64,000 nucleotides of DNA from Auanema rhodensis (lineage: Eukaryota > Nematoda > Chromadorea > Rhabditida > Rhabditidae). Within the stretch, counting starts at the first letter, position 1; each line of letters starts with the position of its first letter. The notes beneath the pieces are model-generated. The model did not search any database. It saw only the letters and a list, made by a program, of their open reading frames with translations, and had not been told where the DNA came from. Positions 25,301 through 39,948 of the stretch are shown here, one piece after another. The stretch covers positions 186,001 through 250,000 of the forward strand of contig OZ059898.1 of NCBI GenBank assembly GCA_964057225.1, given 5' to 3'. The translations under genes were made by a program, and so were the position numbers.

Positions 25301-28300
25301 AATTTCAAAGTCGTGGTTACCATGCACCAATATCAATAAAAATTCGTTTTTAGACTAATATGGACATGGGGAATCTAACTTTGAAAACCGCATCTCTTTA
25401 TCTTTCACGTGAAGCGAGTTACATACCAAGTGCACATCACGTGTACATTTAATTAGCATAAATTAAAGTTCACGTAAATTTCAAAGTCATGGTTACCATG
25501 CACCAATATCAATAAAAATCTGTTTTTAGACTAATATGGACATGGGGAATCTAATTTTGAAAACCGCATCTCTTTATCTTTCACGTGAAGCGAGTTACAT
25601 ACCAAGTGCACATCACGTGTACATTTAATTAGCATAAATCAAAGTTCACGTAAATTTCAAAGTCATGGTTACCATGCACCAATATCAATAAAAATTTGTT
25701 TTTAGACTAATATGGACATGGGGAATCTAATTTTGAAAACCGCATCTCTTTATCTTTCACGTGAAGCGAGTTACATATCAAGTGCACATCACGTGTACAT
25801 TTAATTAGCATAAATTAAAGTTCACGTAAATTTCAAAGTCATGGTTACCATTAACCAATATCAATAAAAATTTGTTTTTAGACTAATATGGACATGGGGA
25901 ATCTAATTTTGAAAACCTCATCTCTTTATCTTTCACGTGAAGCGAGTTACATACCAAGTGCACATCACGTGTACATTTAATTAGCATAAATTAAAGTTCA
26001 CGTAAATTTCAAAGTCATGGTTACCATTAACCAATATCAATAAAAATTTGTTTTTAGACTAATATGGACATGGGGAATCTAATTTTGAAAACCGCATCTC
26101 TTTATCTTTCACGTGAAGCGAGTTACATATCAAGTGCACATCACGTGTACATTTAATTAGCATAAATTAAAGTTCACGTAAATTTCAAAGTCATGGTTAC
26201 CATTAACCAATATCAATAAAAATTTGTTTTTAGACTAATATGGACATGGGGAATCTAATTTTGAAAACCGCATCTCTTTATCTTTCACGTGAAGCGAGTT
26301 ACATACCAAGTGCACATCACGTGTACATTTAATTAGCATAAATTAAAGTTCACGTAAATTTCAAAGTCATGGTTACCATGCACCAATATCAATAAAAATT
26401 TGTTTTTAGACTAATATGGACATGAGGAATCTAATTTTGAAAACCGCATCTCTTTATCTTTCACGTGAAGCGAGTTACATACCAAGTGCACATCACGTGT
26501 ACATTTAATTAGCATAAATTATAGTTCACGTAAATTTCAAAGTCATGGTTACCATGCACCAATATCAATAAAAATTTGTTTTTAGACTAATATGGACATG
26601 GGGAATCTAATTTTGAAAACCGCATCTCTTTATCTTTCACGTGAAGCGAGTTACATACCAAGTGCACATCACGTGTACATTTAATTAGCATAAATTAAAG
26701 TTCACGTAAATTTCAAAGTCGTGGTTACCATGCACCAATATCAATAAAAATTCGTTTTTAGACTAATATGGACATGGGGAATCTAACTTTGAAAACCGCA
26801 TCTCTTTATCTTTCACGTGAAGCGAGTTACATACCAAGTGCACATCACGTGTACATTTAATTAGCATAAATTAAAGTTCACGTAAATTTCAAAGTCATGG
26901 TTACCATGCACCAATATCAATAAAAATTTGTTTTTAGACTAATATGGACATGGGCAATCTAATTTTGAAAACCGCATTTCTTTATCTTTCAAGTGAAGCG
27001 AGTTACATACCAAGTGCACATCACGTGTACATTTAATTAGCATAAATTAAAGTTCACGTAAATTTCAAAGTCATGGTTACCATGCACCAACATCAATAAA
27101 AATTTGTTTTTAGACTAATATGGACATGGGGAATCTAATTTTGAAAACCGCATCTCTTTATCTTTCACGTGAAGCGAGTTACATATCAAGTGCACATCAC
27201 GTGTACATTTAATTAGCATAAATTAAAGTTCACGTAAATTTCAAAGTCATGGTTACCATTAACCAATATCAATAAAAATTTGTTTTTAGACTAATATGGA
27301 CATGGGGAATCTAATTTTGAAAACCGCATCTCTTTATCTTTCACGTGAAGCGAGTTACATACCAAGTGCACATCACGTGTACATTTAATTAGCATAAATT
27401 AAAGTTCACGTAAATTTCAAAGTCATGGTTACCATGCACCAATATCAATAAAAATCTGTTTTTAGACTAATATGGACATGGGGAATCTAATTTTGAAAAC
27501 CGCATCTCTTTATCTTTCACGTGAAGCGAGTTACATACCAAGTGCACATCACGTGTACATTTAATTAGCATAAATCAAAGTTCACGTAAATTTCAAAGTC
27601 ATGGTTACCATGCACCAATATCAATAAAAATTTGTTTTTAGACTAATATGGACATGGGGAATCTAATTTTGAAAACCGCATCTCTTTATCTTTCACGTGA
27701 AGCGAGTTACATATCAAGTGCACATCACGTGTACATTTAATTAGCATAAATTAAAGTTCACGTAAATTTCAAAGTCATGGTTACCATTAACCAATATCAA
27801 TAAAAATTTGTTTTTAGACTAATATGGACATGGGGAATCTAATTTTGAAAACCGCATCTCTTTATCTTTCACGTGAAGCGAGTTACATACCAAGTGCACA
27901 TCACGTGTACATTTAATTAGCATAAATTAAAGTTCACGTAAATTTCAAAGTCATGGTTACCATTAACCAATATCAATAAAAATTTGTTTTTAGACTAATA
28001 TGGACATGTGGAATCTAATTTTGAAAACCGCATCTCTTTATCTTTCACGTGAAGCGAGTTACATATCAAGTGCACATCACGTGTACATTTAATTAGCATA
28101 AATTAAAGTTCACGTAAATTTCAAAGTCATGGTTACCATTAACCAATATCAATAAAAATTTGTTTTTAGACTAATATGGACATGGGGAATCTAATTTTGA
28201 AAACCGCATCTCTTTATCTTTCACGTGAAGCGAGTTACATACCAAGTGCACATCACGTGTACATTTAATTAGCATAAATTAAAGTTCACGTAAATTTTAA

Positions 28301-28332
28301 AGTCATGGTTACCATGCACCAATATCAATAAA
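22349..28332. repeat. Five-unit cassette (4C,124C / 86T,160TA / 160TA / 86T,160TA / plain), four copies
   Basis: Copies lie at 22349-23228 (U128-132), 23933-24812 (U137-141), 25517-26396 (U146-150) and 27453-28332 (U157-161). The first three are nine units (1584 bp) apart, and the last is eleven units on. The units between copies are mixtures of 29A/126T, 149G, 5C/39C and 31C/68A. Private changes include CCACG in U130, CCTCATC in U148, CATGTGG in U160 and AAATTTTAAAG in U161. Confidence 0.88.
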
Positions 28333-30796
28333 AATCTGTTTTTAGACTAATATGGACATGGGGAATCTAATTTTGAAAACCGCATCTCTTTATCTTTCAC
28401 GTGAAGCGAGTTACATACCAAGTGCACATCACGTGTACATTTAATTAGCATAAATTAAAGTTCACGTAAATTTCAAAGTCATGGTTACCATGCACCAATA
28501 TCAATAAAAATTTGTTTTTAGACTAATATGGACATGAGGAATCTAATTTTGAAAACCGCATCTCTTTATCTTTCACGTGAAGCGAGTTACATACCAAGTG
28601 CACATCACGTGTACATTTAATTAGCATAAATTATAGTTCACGTAAATTTCAAAGTCATGGTTACCATGCACCAATATCAATAAAAATTTGTTTTTAGACT
28701 AATATGGACATGGGGAATCTAATTTTGAAAACCGCATCTCTTTATCTTTCACGTGAAGCGAGTTACATATCAAGTGCACATCACGTGTACATTTAATTAG
28801 CATAAATTAAAGTTCACGTAAATTTCAAAGTCATGGTTACCATTAACCAATATCAATAAAAATTTGTTTTTAGACTAATATGGACATGGGGAATCTAATT
28901 TTGAAAACCGCATCTCTTTATCTTTCACGTGAAGCGAGTTACATACCAAGTGCACATCACGTGTACATTTAATTAGCATAAATTAAAGTTCACGTAAATT
29001 TCAAAGTCATGGTTACCATGCACCAATATCAATAAAAATCTGTTTTTAGACTAATATGGACATGGGGAATCTAATTTTGAAAACCGCATCTCTTTATCTT
29101 TCACGTGAAGCGAGTTACATACCAAGTGCACATCACGTGTACATTTAATTAGCATAAATTAAAGTTCACGTAAATTTCAAAGTCATGGTTACCATGCACC
29201 AATATCAATAAAAATTTGTTTTTAGACTAATATGGACATGAGGAATCTAATTTTGAAAACCGCATCTCTTTATCTTTCACGTGAAGCGAGTTACATACCA
29301 AGTGCACATCACGTGTACATTTAATTAGCATAAATTATAGTTCACGTAAATTTCAAAGTCATGGTTACCATTAACCAATATCAATAAAAATTTGTTTTTA
29401 GACTAATATGGACATGGGGAATCTAATTTTGAAAACCGCATCTCTTTATCTTTCACGTGAAGCGAGTTACATATCAAGTGCACATCACGTGTACATTTAA
29501 TTAGCATAAATTAAAGTTCACGTAAATTTCAAAGTCATGGTTACCATTAACCAATATCAATAAAAATTTGTTTTTAGACTAATATGGACATGGGGAATCT
29601 AATTTTGAAAACCGCATCTCTTTATCTTTCACGTGAAGCGAGTTACATACCAAGTGCACATCACGTGTACATTTAATTAGCATAAATTAAAGTTCACGTA
29701 AATTTTAAAGTCATGGTTACCATGCACCAATATCAATAAAAATCTGTTTTTAGACTAATATGGACATGGGGAATCTAATTTTGAAAACCGCATCTCTTTA
29801 TCTTTCACGTGAAGCGAGTTACATACCAAGTGCACATCACGTGTACATTTAATTAGCATAAATTAAAGTTCACGTAAATTTCAAAGTCATGGTTACCATG
29901 CACCAATATCAATAAAAATTTGTTTTTAGACTAATATGGACATGAGGAATCTAATTTTGAAAACCGCATCTCTTTATCTTTCACGTGAAGCGAGTTACAT
30001 ACCAAGTGCACATCACGTGTACATTTAATTAGCATAAATTATAGTTCACGTAAATTTCAAAGTCATGGTTACCATGCACCAATATCAATAAAAATTTGTT
30101 TTTAGACTAATATGGACATGGGGAATCTAATTTTGAAAACCGCATCTCTTTATCTTTCACGTGAAGCGAGTTACATATCAAGTGCACATCACGTGTACAT
30201 TTAATTAGCATAAATTAAAGTTCACGTAAATTTCAAAGTCATGGTTACCATTAACCAATATCAATAAAAATTTGTTTTTAGACTAATATGGACATGGGGA
30301 ATCTAATTTTGAAAACCGCATCTCTTTATCTTTCACGTGAAGCGAGTTACATACCAAGTGCACATCACGTGTACATTTAATTAGCATAAATTAAAGTTCA
30401 CGTAAATTTCAAAGTCATGGTTACCATGCACCAATATCAATAAAAATCTGTTTTTAGACTAATATGGACATGGGGAATCTAATTTTGAAAACCGCATCTC
30501 TTTATCTTTCACGTGAAGCGAGTTACATACCAAGTGCACATCACGTGTACATTTAATTAGCATAAATTAAAGTTCACGTAAATTTCAAAGTCATGGTTAC
30601 CATGCACCAATATCAATAAAAATTTGTTTTTAGACTAATATGGACATGAGGAATCTAATTTTGAAAACCGCATCTCTTTATCTTTCACGTGAAGCGAGTT
30701 ACATACCAAGTGCACATCACGTGTACATTTAATTAGCATAAATTATAGTTCACGTAAATTTCAAAGTCATGGTTACCATGCACCAATATCAATAAA
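28157..30796. repeat. Four-unit higher-order repeat, 704 bp, about 3.75 copies
   Basis: The order plain; 4C; 29A/126T; 86T/160TA runs from U161 to U175. Copies start at 28157, 28861, 29565 and 30269; the last has only three units before a 149G unit breaks the order. The first and third copies share a further mark, AAATTTTAAAG for AAATTTCAAAG, which points to an eight-unit duplication. U167 (29213-29388) is a chimaera with 29A/126T in front and 160TA behind. Confidence 0.9.
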
Positions 30797-32380
30797 AATT
30801 TGTTTTTAGACTAATATGGACATGGGGAATCTAATTTTGAAAACCGCATCTCTTTATCTTTCACGTGAAGCGAGTTACATACCAAGTGCACATCACGTGT
30901 ACATTTAATTAGCATAAATTAAAGTTCACGTAAATTTCAAAGTCGTGGTTACCATGCACCAATATCAATAAAAATTCGTTTTTAGACTAATATGGACATG
31001 GGGAATCTAACTTTGAAAACCGCATCTCTTTATCTTTCACGTGAAGCGAGTTACATACCAAGTGCACATCACGTGTACATTTAATTAGCATAAATTAAAG
31101 TTCACGTAAATTTCAAAGTCATGGTTACCATGCACCAATATCAATAAAAATTTGTTTTTAGACTAATATGGACATGGGGAATCTAATTTTGAAAACCGCA
31201 TCTCTTTATCTTTCACGTGAAGCGAGTTACATATCAAGTGCACATCACGTGTACATTTAATTAGCATAAATTAAAGTTCACGTAAATTTCAAAGTCATGG
31301 TTACCATTAACCAATATCAATAAAAATTTGTTTTTAGACTAATATGGACATGGGGAATCTAATTTTGAAAACCGCATCTCTTTATCTTTCACGTGAAGCG
31401 AGTTACATACCAAGTGCACATCACGTGTACATTTAATTAGCATAAATTAAAGTTCACGTAAATTTCAAAGTCATGGTTACCATGCACCAATATCAATAAA
31501 AATCTGTTTTTAGACTAATATGGACATGGGGAATCTAATTTTGAAAACCGCATCTCTTTATCTTTCACGTGAAGCGAGTTACATACCAAGTGCACATCAC
31601 GTGTACATTTAATTAGCATAAATTAAAGTTCACGTAAATTTCAAAGTCATGGTTACCATGCACCAATATCAATAAAAATTTGTTTTTAGACTAATATGGA
31701 CATGAGGAATCTAATTTTGAAAACCGCATCTCTTTATCTTTCACGTGAAGCGAGTTACATACCAAGTGCACATCACGTGTACATTTAATTAGCATAAATT
31801 ATAGTTCACGTAAATTTCAAAGTCATGGTTACCATGCACCAATATCAATAAAAATTTGTTTTTAGACTAATATGGACATGGGGAATCTAATTTTGAAAAC
31901 CGCATCTCTTTATCTTTCACGTGAAGCGAGTTACATACCAAGTGCACATCACGTGTACATTTAATTAGCATAAATTAAAGTTCACGTAAATTTCAAAGTC
32001 GTGGTTACCATGCACCAATATCAATAAAAATTCGTTTTTAGACTAATATGGACATGGGGAATCTAACTTTGAAAACCGCATCTCTTTATCTTTCACGTGA
32101 AGCGAGTTACATACCAAGTGCACATCACGTGTACATTTAATTAGCATAAATTAAAGTTCACGTAAATTTCAAAGTCATGGTTACCATGCACCAATATCAA
32201 TAAAAATTTGTTTTTAGACTAATATGGACATGGGCAATCTAATTTTGTAAACCGCATCTCTTTATCTTTCAAGTGAAGCGAGTTACATACCAAGTGCACA
32301 TCACGTGTACATTTAATTAGCATAAATTAAAGTTCACGTAAATTTCAAAGTCATGGTTACCATGCACCAATATCAATAAA
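30093..32380. repeat. Six- and seven-unit cassettes, first tandem pair
   Basis: U172-U177 run 86T/160TA; plain; 4C; 29A/126T; 149G; 5C/39C. U178-U184 repeat these six and add a 31C/44T/68A unit (TTTTGTAAACC, then CAAGTG at the first CACGTG site). The seven-unit form, 1232 bp, recurs at 33965-35196, 38189-39420 and 43117-44348. Confidence 0.9.
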
Positions 32381-33964
32381 AATTTGTTTTTAGACTAATA
32401 TGGACATGGGGAATCTAATTTTGAAAACCGCATCTCTTTATCTTTCACGTGAAGCGAGTTACATATCAAGTGCACATCACGTGTACATTTAATTAGCATA
32501 AATTAAAGTTCACGTAAATTTCAAAGTCATGGTTACCATTAACCAATATCAATAAAAATTTGTTTTTAGACTAATATGGACATGGGGAATCTAATTTTGA
32601 AAACCGCATCTCTTTATCTTTCACGTGAAGCGAGTTACATACCAAGTGCACATCACGTGTACATTTAATTAGCATAAATTAAAGTTCACGTAAATTTCAA
32701 AGTCATGGTTACCATGCACCAATATCAATAAAAATCTGTTTTTAGACTAATATGGACATGGGGAATCTAATTTTGAAAACCGCATCTCTTTATCTTTCAC
32801 GTGAAGCGAGTTACATACCAAGTGCACATCACGTGTACATTTAATTAGCATAAATTAAAGTTCACGTAAATTTCAAAGTCATGGTTACCATGCACCAATA
32901 TCAATAAAAATTTGTTTTTAGACTAATATGGACATGAGGAATCTAATTTTGAAAACCGCATCTCTTTATCTTTCACGTGAAGCGAGTTACATACCAAGTG
33001 CACATCACGTGTACATTTAATTAGCATAAATTATAGTTCACGTAAATTTCAAAGTCATGGTTACCATGCACCAATATCAATAAAAATTTGTTTTTAGACT
33101 AATATGGACATGGGGAATCTAATTTTGAAAACCGCATCTCTTTATCTTTCACGTGAAGCGAGTTACATACCGAGTGCACATCACGTGTACATTTAATTAG
33201 CATAAATTAAAGTTCACGTAAATTTCAAAGTCATGGTTACCATGCACCAATATCAATAAAAATCTGTTTTTAGACTAATATGGACATGGGGAATCTAATT
33301 TTGAAAACCGCATCTCTTTATCTTTCACGTGAAGCGAGTTACATACCAAGTGCACATCACGTGTACATTTAATTAGCATAAATTAAAGTTCACGTAAATT
33401 TCAAAGTCATGGTTACCATGCACCAATATCAATAAAAATTTGTTTTTAGACTAATATGGACATGAGGAATCTAATTTTGAAAACCGCATCTCTTTATCTT
33501 TCACGTGAAGCGAGTTACATACCAAGTGCACATCACGTGTACATTTAATTAGCATAAATTATAGTTCACGTAAATTTCAAAGTCATGGTTACCATGCACC
33601 AATATCAATAAAAATTTGTTTTTAGACTAATATGGACATGGGGAATCTAATTTTGAAAACCGCATCTCTTTATCTTTCACGTGAAGCGAGTTACATACCA
33701 AGTGCACATCACGTGTACATTTAATTAGCATAAATTAAAGTTCACGTAAATTTCAAAGTCGTGGTTACCATGCACCAATATCAATAAAAATTCGTTTTTA
33801 GACTAATATGGACATGGGGAATCTAACTTTGAAAACCGCATCTCTTTATCTTTCACGTGAAGCGAGTTACATACCAAGTGCACATCACGTGTACATTTAA
33901 TTAGCATAAATTAAAGTTCACGTAAATTTCAAAGTCATGGTTACCATGCACCAATATCAATAAA

Positions 33965-36076
33965 AATTTGTTTTTAGAGTAATATGGACATGGGGAATCT
34001 AATTTTGAAAACCGCATCTCTTTATCTTTCACGTGAAGCGAGTTACATATCAAGTGCACATCACGTGTACATTTAATTAGCATAAATTAAAGTTCACGTA
34101 AATTTCAAAGTCATGGTTACCATTAACCAATATCAATAAAAATTTGTTTTTAGACTAATATGGACATGGGGAATCTAATTTTGAAAACCGCATCTCTTTA
34201 TCTTTCACGTGAAGCGAGTTACATACCAAGTGCACATCACGTGTACATTTAATTAGCATAAATTAAAGTTCACGTAAATTTCAAAGTCATGGTTACCATG
34301 CACCAATATCAATAAAAATCTGTTTTTAGACTAATATGGACATGGGGAATCTAATTTTGAAAACCGCATCTCTTTATCTTTCACGTGAAGCGAGTTACAT
34401 ACCAAGTGCACATCACGTGTACATTTAATTAGCATAAATTAAAGTTCACGTAAATTTCAAAGTCATGGTTACCATGCACCAATATCAATAAAAATTTGTT
34501 TTTAGACTAATATGGACATGAGGAATCTAATTTTGAAAACCGCATCTCTTTATCTTTCACGTGAAGCGAGTTACATACCAAGTGCACATCACGTGTACAT
34601 TTAATTAGCATAAATTATAGTTCACGTAAATTTCAAAGTCATGGTTACCATGCACCAATATCAATAAAAATTTGTTTTTAGACTAATATGGACATGGGGA
34701 ATCTAATTTTGAAAACCGCATCTCTTTATCTTTCACGTGAAGCGAGTTACATACCAAGTGCACATCACGTGTACATTTAATTAGCATAAATTAAAGTTCA
34801 CGTAAATTTCAAAGTCGTGGTTACCATGCACCAATATCAATAAAAATTCGTTTTTAGACTAATATGGACATGGGGAATCTAACTTTGAAAACCGCATCTC
34901 TTTATCTTTCACGTGAAGCGAGTTACATACCAAGTGCACATCACGTGTACATTTAATTAGCATAAATTAAAGTTCACGTAAATTTCAAAGTCATGGTTAC
35001 CATGCACCAATATCAATAAAAATTTGTTTTTAGACTAATATGGACATGGGCAATCTAATTTTGTAAACCGCATCTCTTTATCTTTCAAGTGAAGCGAGTT
35101 ACATACCAAGTGCACATCACGTGTACATTTAATTAACATAAATTAAAGTTCACGTAAATTTCAAAGTCATGGTTACCATGCACCAATATCAATAAAAATT
35201 TGTTTTTAGACTAATATGGACATGGGGAATCTAATTTTGAAAACCGCATCTCTTTATCTTTCACGTGAAGCGAGTTACATATCAAGTGCACATCACGTGT
35301 ACATTTAATTAGCATAAATTAAAGTTCACGTAAATTTCAAAGTCATGGTTACCATTAACCAATATCAATAAAAATTTGTTTTTAGACTAATATGGACATG
35401 GGGAATCTAATTTTGAAAACCGCATCTCTTTATCTTTCACGTGAAGCGAGTTACATACCAAGTGCACATCACGTGTACATTTAATTAGCATAAATTAAAG
35501 TTCACGTAAATTTCAAAGTCATGGTTACCATGCACCAATATCAATAAAAATCTGTTTTTAGACTAATATGGACATGGGGAATCTAATTTTGAAAACCGCA
35601 TCTCTTTATCTTTCACGTGAAGCGAGTTACATACCAAGTGCACATCACGTGTACATTTAATTAGCATAAATTAAAGTTCACGTAAATTTCAAAGTCATGG
35701 TTACCATTAACCAATATCAATAAAAATTTGTTTTTAGACTAATATGGACATGGGGAATCTAATTTTGAAAACCGCATCTCTTTATCTTTCACGTGAAGCG
35801 AGTTACATACCAAGTGCACATCACGTGTACATTTAATTAGCATAAATTAAAGTTCACGTAAATTTCAAAGTCATGGTTACCATGCACCAATATCAATAAA
35901 AATCTGTTTTTAGACTAATATGGACATGGGGAATCTAATTTTGAAAACCGCATCTCTTTATCTTTCACGTGAAGCGAGTTACATACCAAGTGCACATCAC
36001 GTGTACATTTAATTAGCATAAATCAAAGTTCACGTAAATTTCAAAGTCATGGTTACCATGCACCAATATCAATAAA
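33965..36076. repeat. 12-unit block, first copy of a 9152-bp-offset duplication
   Basis: U194-U205 match U246-U257 (43117-45228). Both have the seven-unit cassette followed by 86T/160TA; plain; 4C with 160TA; plain; 4C/124C. The unusual 4C-plus-160TA unit (U203/U255) is found only in these two places, which supports common descent. Private differences are G at 33979, AATTAACATA in U200 and AATTTGGAAAACC in U257. U206 and U258 then differ (86T/160TA against plain). Confidence 0.87.
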
Positions 36077-36604
36077 AATTTGTTTTTAGACTAATATGGA
36101 CATGGGGAATCTAATTTTGAAAACCGCATCTCTTTATCTTTCACGTGAAGCGAGTTACATATCAAGTGCACATCACGTGTACATTTAATTAGCATAAATT
36201 AAAGTTCACGTAAATTTCAAAGTCATGGTTACCATTAACCAATATCAATAAAAATTTGTTTTTAGACTAATATGGACATGGGGAATCTAATTTTGAAAAC
36301 CGCATCTCTTTATCTTTCACGTGAAGCGAGTTACATACCAAGTGCACATCACGTGTACATTTAATTAGCATAAATTAAAGTTCACGTAAATTTCAAAGTC
36401 ATGGTTACCATGCACCAATATCAATAAAAATCTGTTTTTAGACTAATATGGACATGGGGAATCTAATTTTGAAAACCGCATCTCTTTATCTTTCACGTGA
36501 AGCGAGTTACATACCAAGTGCACATCACGTGTACATTTAATTAGCATAAATTAAAGTTCACGTAAATTTCAAAGTCATGGTTACCATGCACCAATATCAA
36601 TAAA

Positions 36605-39600
36605 AATTTGTTTTTAGACTAATATGGACATGGGGAATCTAATTTTGAAAACCGCATCTCTTTATCTTTCACGTGAAGCGAGTTACATATCAAGTGCACA
36701 TCACGTGTACATTTAATTAGCATAAATTAAAGTTCACGTAAATTTCAAAGTCATGGTTACCATTAACCAATATCAATAAAAATTTGTTTTTAGACTAATA
36801 TGGACATGGGGAATCTAATTTTGAAAACCGCATCTCTTTATCTTTCAAGTGAAGCGAGTTACATACCAAGTGCACATCACGTGTACATTTAATTAGCATA
36901 AATTAAAGTTCACGTAAATTTCAAAGTCATGGTTACCATGCACCAATATCAATAAAAATTTGTTTTTAGACTAATATGGACATGGGGAATCTAATTTTGA
37001 AAACCGCATCTCTTTATCTTTCACGTGAAGCGAGTTACATACCAAGTGCACATCACGTGTACATTTAATTAGCATAAATTAAAGTTCACGTAAATTTCAA
37101 AGTCATGGTTACCATGCACCAATATCAATAAAAATTTGTTTTTAGACTAATATGGACATGGGGAATCTAATTTTGAAAACCGCATCTCTTTATCTTTCAC
37201 GTGAAGCGAGTTCCATACCAAGTGCACATCACGTGTACATTTAATTAGCATAAATTAAAGTTCACGTAAATTTCAAAGTCATGGTTACCATTAACCAATA
37301 TCAATAAAAATTTGTTTTTAGACTAATATGGACATGGGGAATCTAATTTTGAAAACCGCATCTCTTTATCTTTCACGTGAAGCGAGTTACATACCAAGTG
37401 CACATCACGTGTACATTTAATTAGCATAAATTAAAGTTCACGTAAATTTCAAAGTCATGGTTACCATGCACCAATATCAATAAAAATCTGTTTTTAGACT
37501 AATATGGACATGGGGAATCTAATATTGAAAACCGCATCTCTTTATCTTTCACGTGAAGCGAGTTACATACCAAGTGCACATCACGTGTACATTTAATTAG
37601 CATAAATTAAAGTTCACGTAAATTTCAAAGTCATGGTTACCATGCACCAATATCAATAAAAATTTGTTTTTAGACTAATATGGACATGAGGAATCTAATT
37701 TTGAAAACCGCATCTCTTTATCTTTCACGTGAAGCGAGTTACATACCAAGTGCACATCACGTGTACATTTAATTAGCATAAATTATAGTTCACGTAAATT
37801 TCAAAGTCATGGTTACCATGCACCAATATCAATAAAAATTTGTTTTTAGACTAATATGGACATGGGGAATCTAATTTTGAAAACCGCATCTCTTTATCTT
37901 TCACGTGAAGCGAGTTACATACCAAGTGCACATCACGTGTACATTTAATTAGCATAAATTAAAGTTCACGTAAATTTCAAAGTCGTGGTTACCATGCACC
38001 AATATCAATAAAAATTCGTTTTTAGACTAATATGGACATGGGGAATCTAACTTTGAAAACCGCATCTCTTTATCTTTCACGTGAAGCGAGTTACATACCA
38101 AGTGCACATCACGTGTACATTTAATTAGCATAAATTAAAGTTCACGTAAATTTCAAAGTCATGGTTACCATGCACCAATATCAATAAAAATTTGTTTTTA
38201 GACTAATATGGACATGGGGAATCTAATTTTGAAAACCGCATCTCTTTATCTTTCACGTGAAGCGAGTTACATATCAAGTGCACATCACGTGTACATTTAA
38301 TTAGCATAAATTAAAGTTCACGTAAATTTCAAAGTCATGGTTACCATTAACCAATATCAATAAAAATTTGTTTTTAGACTAATATGGACATGGGGAATCT
38401 AATTTTGAAAACCGCATCTCTTTATCTTTCACGTGAAGCGAGTTACATACCAAGTGCACATCACGTGTACATTTAATTAGCATAAATTAAAGTTCACGTA
38501 AATTTCAAAGTCATGGTTACCATGCACCAATATCAATAAAAATCTGTTTTTAGACTAATATGGACATGGGGAATCTAATTTTGAAAACCGCATCTCTTTA
38601 TCTTTCACGTGAAGCGAGTTACATACCAAGTGCACATCACGTGTACATTTAATTAGCATAAATTAAAGTTCACGTAAATTTCAAAGTCATGGTTACCATG
38701 CACCAATATCAATAAAAATTTGTTTTTAGACTAATATGGACATGAGGAATCTAATTTTGAAAACCGCATCTCTTTATCTTTCACGTGAAGCGAGTTACAT
38801 ACCAAGTGCACATCACGTGTACATTTAATTAGCATAAATTATAGTTCACGTAAATTTCAAAGTCATGGTTACCATGCACCAATATCAATAAAAATTTGTT
38901 TTTAGACTAATATGGACATGGGGAATCTAATTTTGAAAACCGCATCTCTTTATCTTTCACGTGAAGCGAGTTACATACCAAGTGCACATCACGTGTACAT
39001 TTAATTAGCATAAATTAAAGTTCACGTAAATTTCAAAGTCGTGGTTACCATGCACCAATATCAATAAAAATTCGTTTTTAGACTAATATGGACATGGGGA
39101 ATCTAACTTTGAAAACCGCATCTCTTTATCTTTCACGTGAAGCGAGTTACATACCAAGTGCACATCACGTGTACATTTAATTAGCATAAATTAAAGTTCA
39201 CGTAAATTTCAAAGTCATGGTTACCATGCACCAATATCAATAAAAATTTGTTTTTAGACTAATATGGACATGGGCAATCTAATTTTGTAAACCGCATCTC
39301 TTTATCTTTCAAGTGAAGCGAGTTACATACCAAGTGCACATCACGTGTACATTTAATTAGCATAAATTAAAGTTCACGTAAATTTCAAAGTCATGGTTAC
39401 CATGCACCAATATCAATAAAAATTTGTTTTTAGACTAATATGGACATGGGGAATCTAATTTTGAAAACCGCATCTCTTTATCTTTCACGTGAAGCGAGTT
39501 ACATATCAAGTGCACATCACGTGTACATTTAATTAGCATAAATTAAAGTTCACGTAAATTTCAAAGTCATGGTTACCATTAACCAATATCAATAAAAATT

Positions 39601-39772
39601 TGTTTTTAGACTAATATGGACATGGGGAATCTAATTTTGAAAACCGCATCTCTTTATCTTTCACGTGAAGCGAGTTACATACCAAGTGCACATCACGTGT
39701 ACATTTAATTAGCATAAATTAAAGTTCACGTAAATTTCAAAGTCATGGTTACCATGCACCAATATCAATAAA
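36605..39772. repeat. 18-unit block, first copy of a 4928-bp-offset duplication
   Basis: U209-U226 match U237-U254 (41533-44700). Shared rare marks are GTTCCATACC (site 81 C) in U212/U240, TAATATTG in U214/U242, and the complete seven-unit cassette in U218-U224/U246-U252. U210 lacks the 29 A seen in U238. Outside the block U208/U236 and U227/U255 differ. Each copy is 3168 bp. Confidence 0.9.
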
Positions 39773-39948
39773 AATCTGTTTTTAGACTAATATGGACATG
39801 GGGAATCTAATTTTGAAAACCGCATCTCTTTATCTTTCACGTGAAGCGAGTTACATACCAAGTGCACATCACGTGTACATTTAATTAGCATAAATCAAAG
39901 TTCACGTAAATTTCAAAGTCATGGTTACCATGCACCAATATCAATAAA

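Noticed and set aside
33901-34083. A 60-residue open frame on the minus strand
   Set aside because: It lies wholly inside satellite units. It is open only because C at 33979 is G here (GAGTAAT for GACTAAT), which removes a minus-strand TAG; other units keep that stop. There is no ribosome-binding or splice context, no domain, and no related frame elsewhere in the array.
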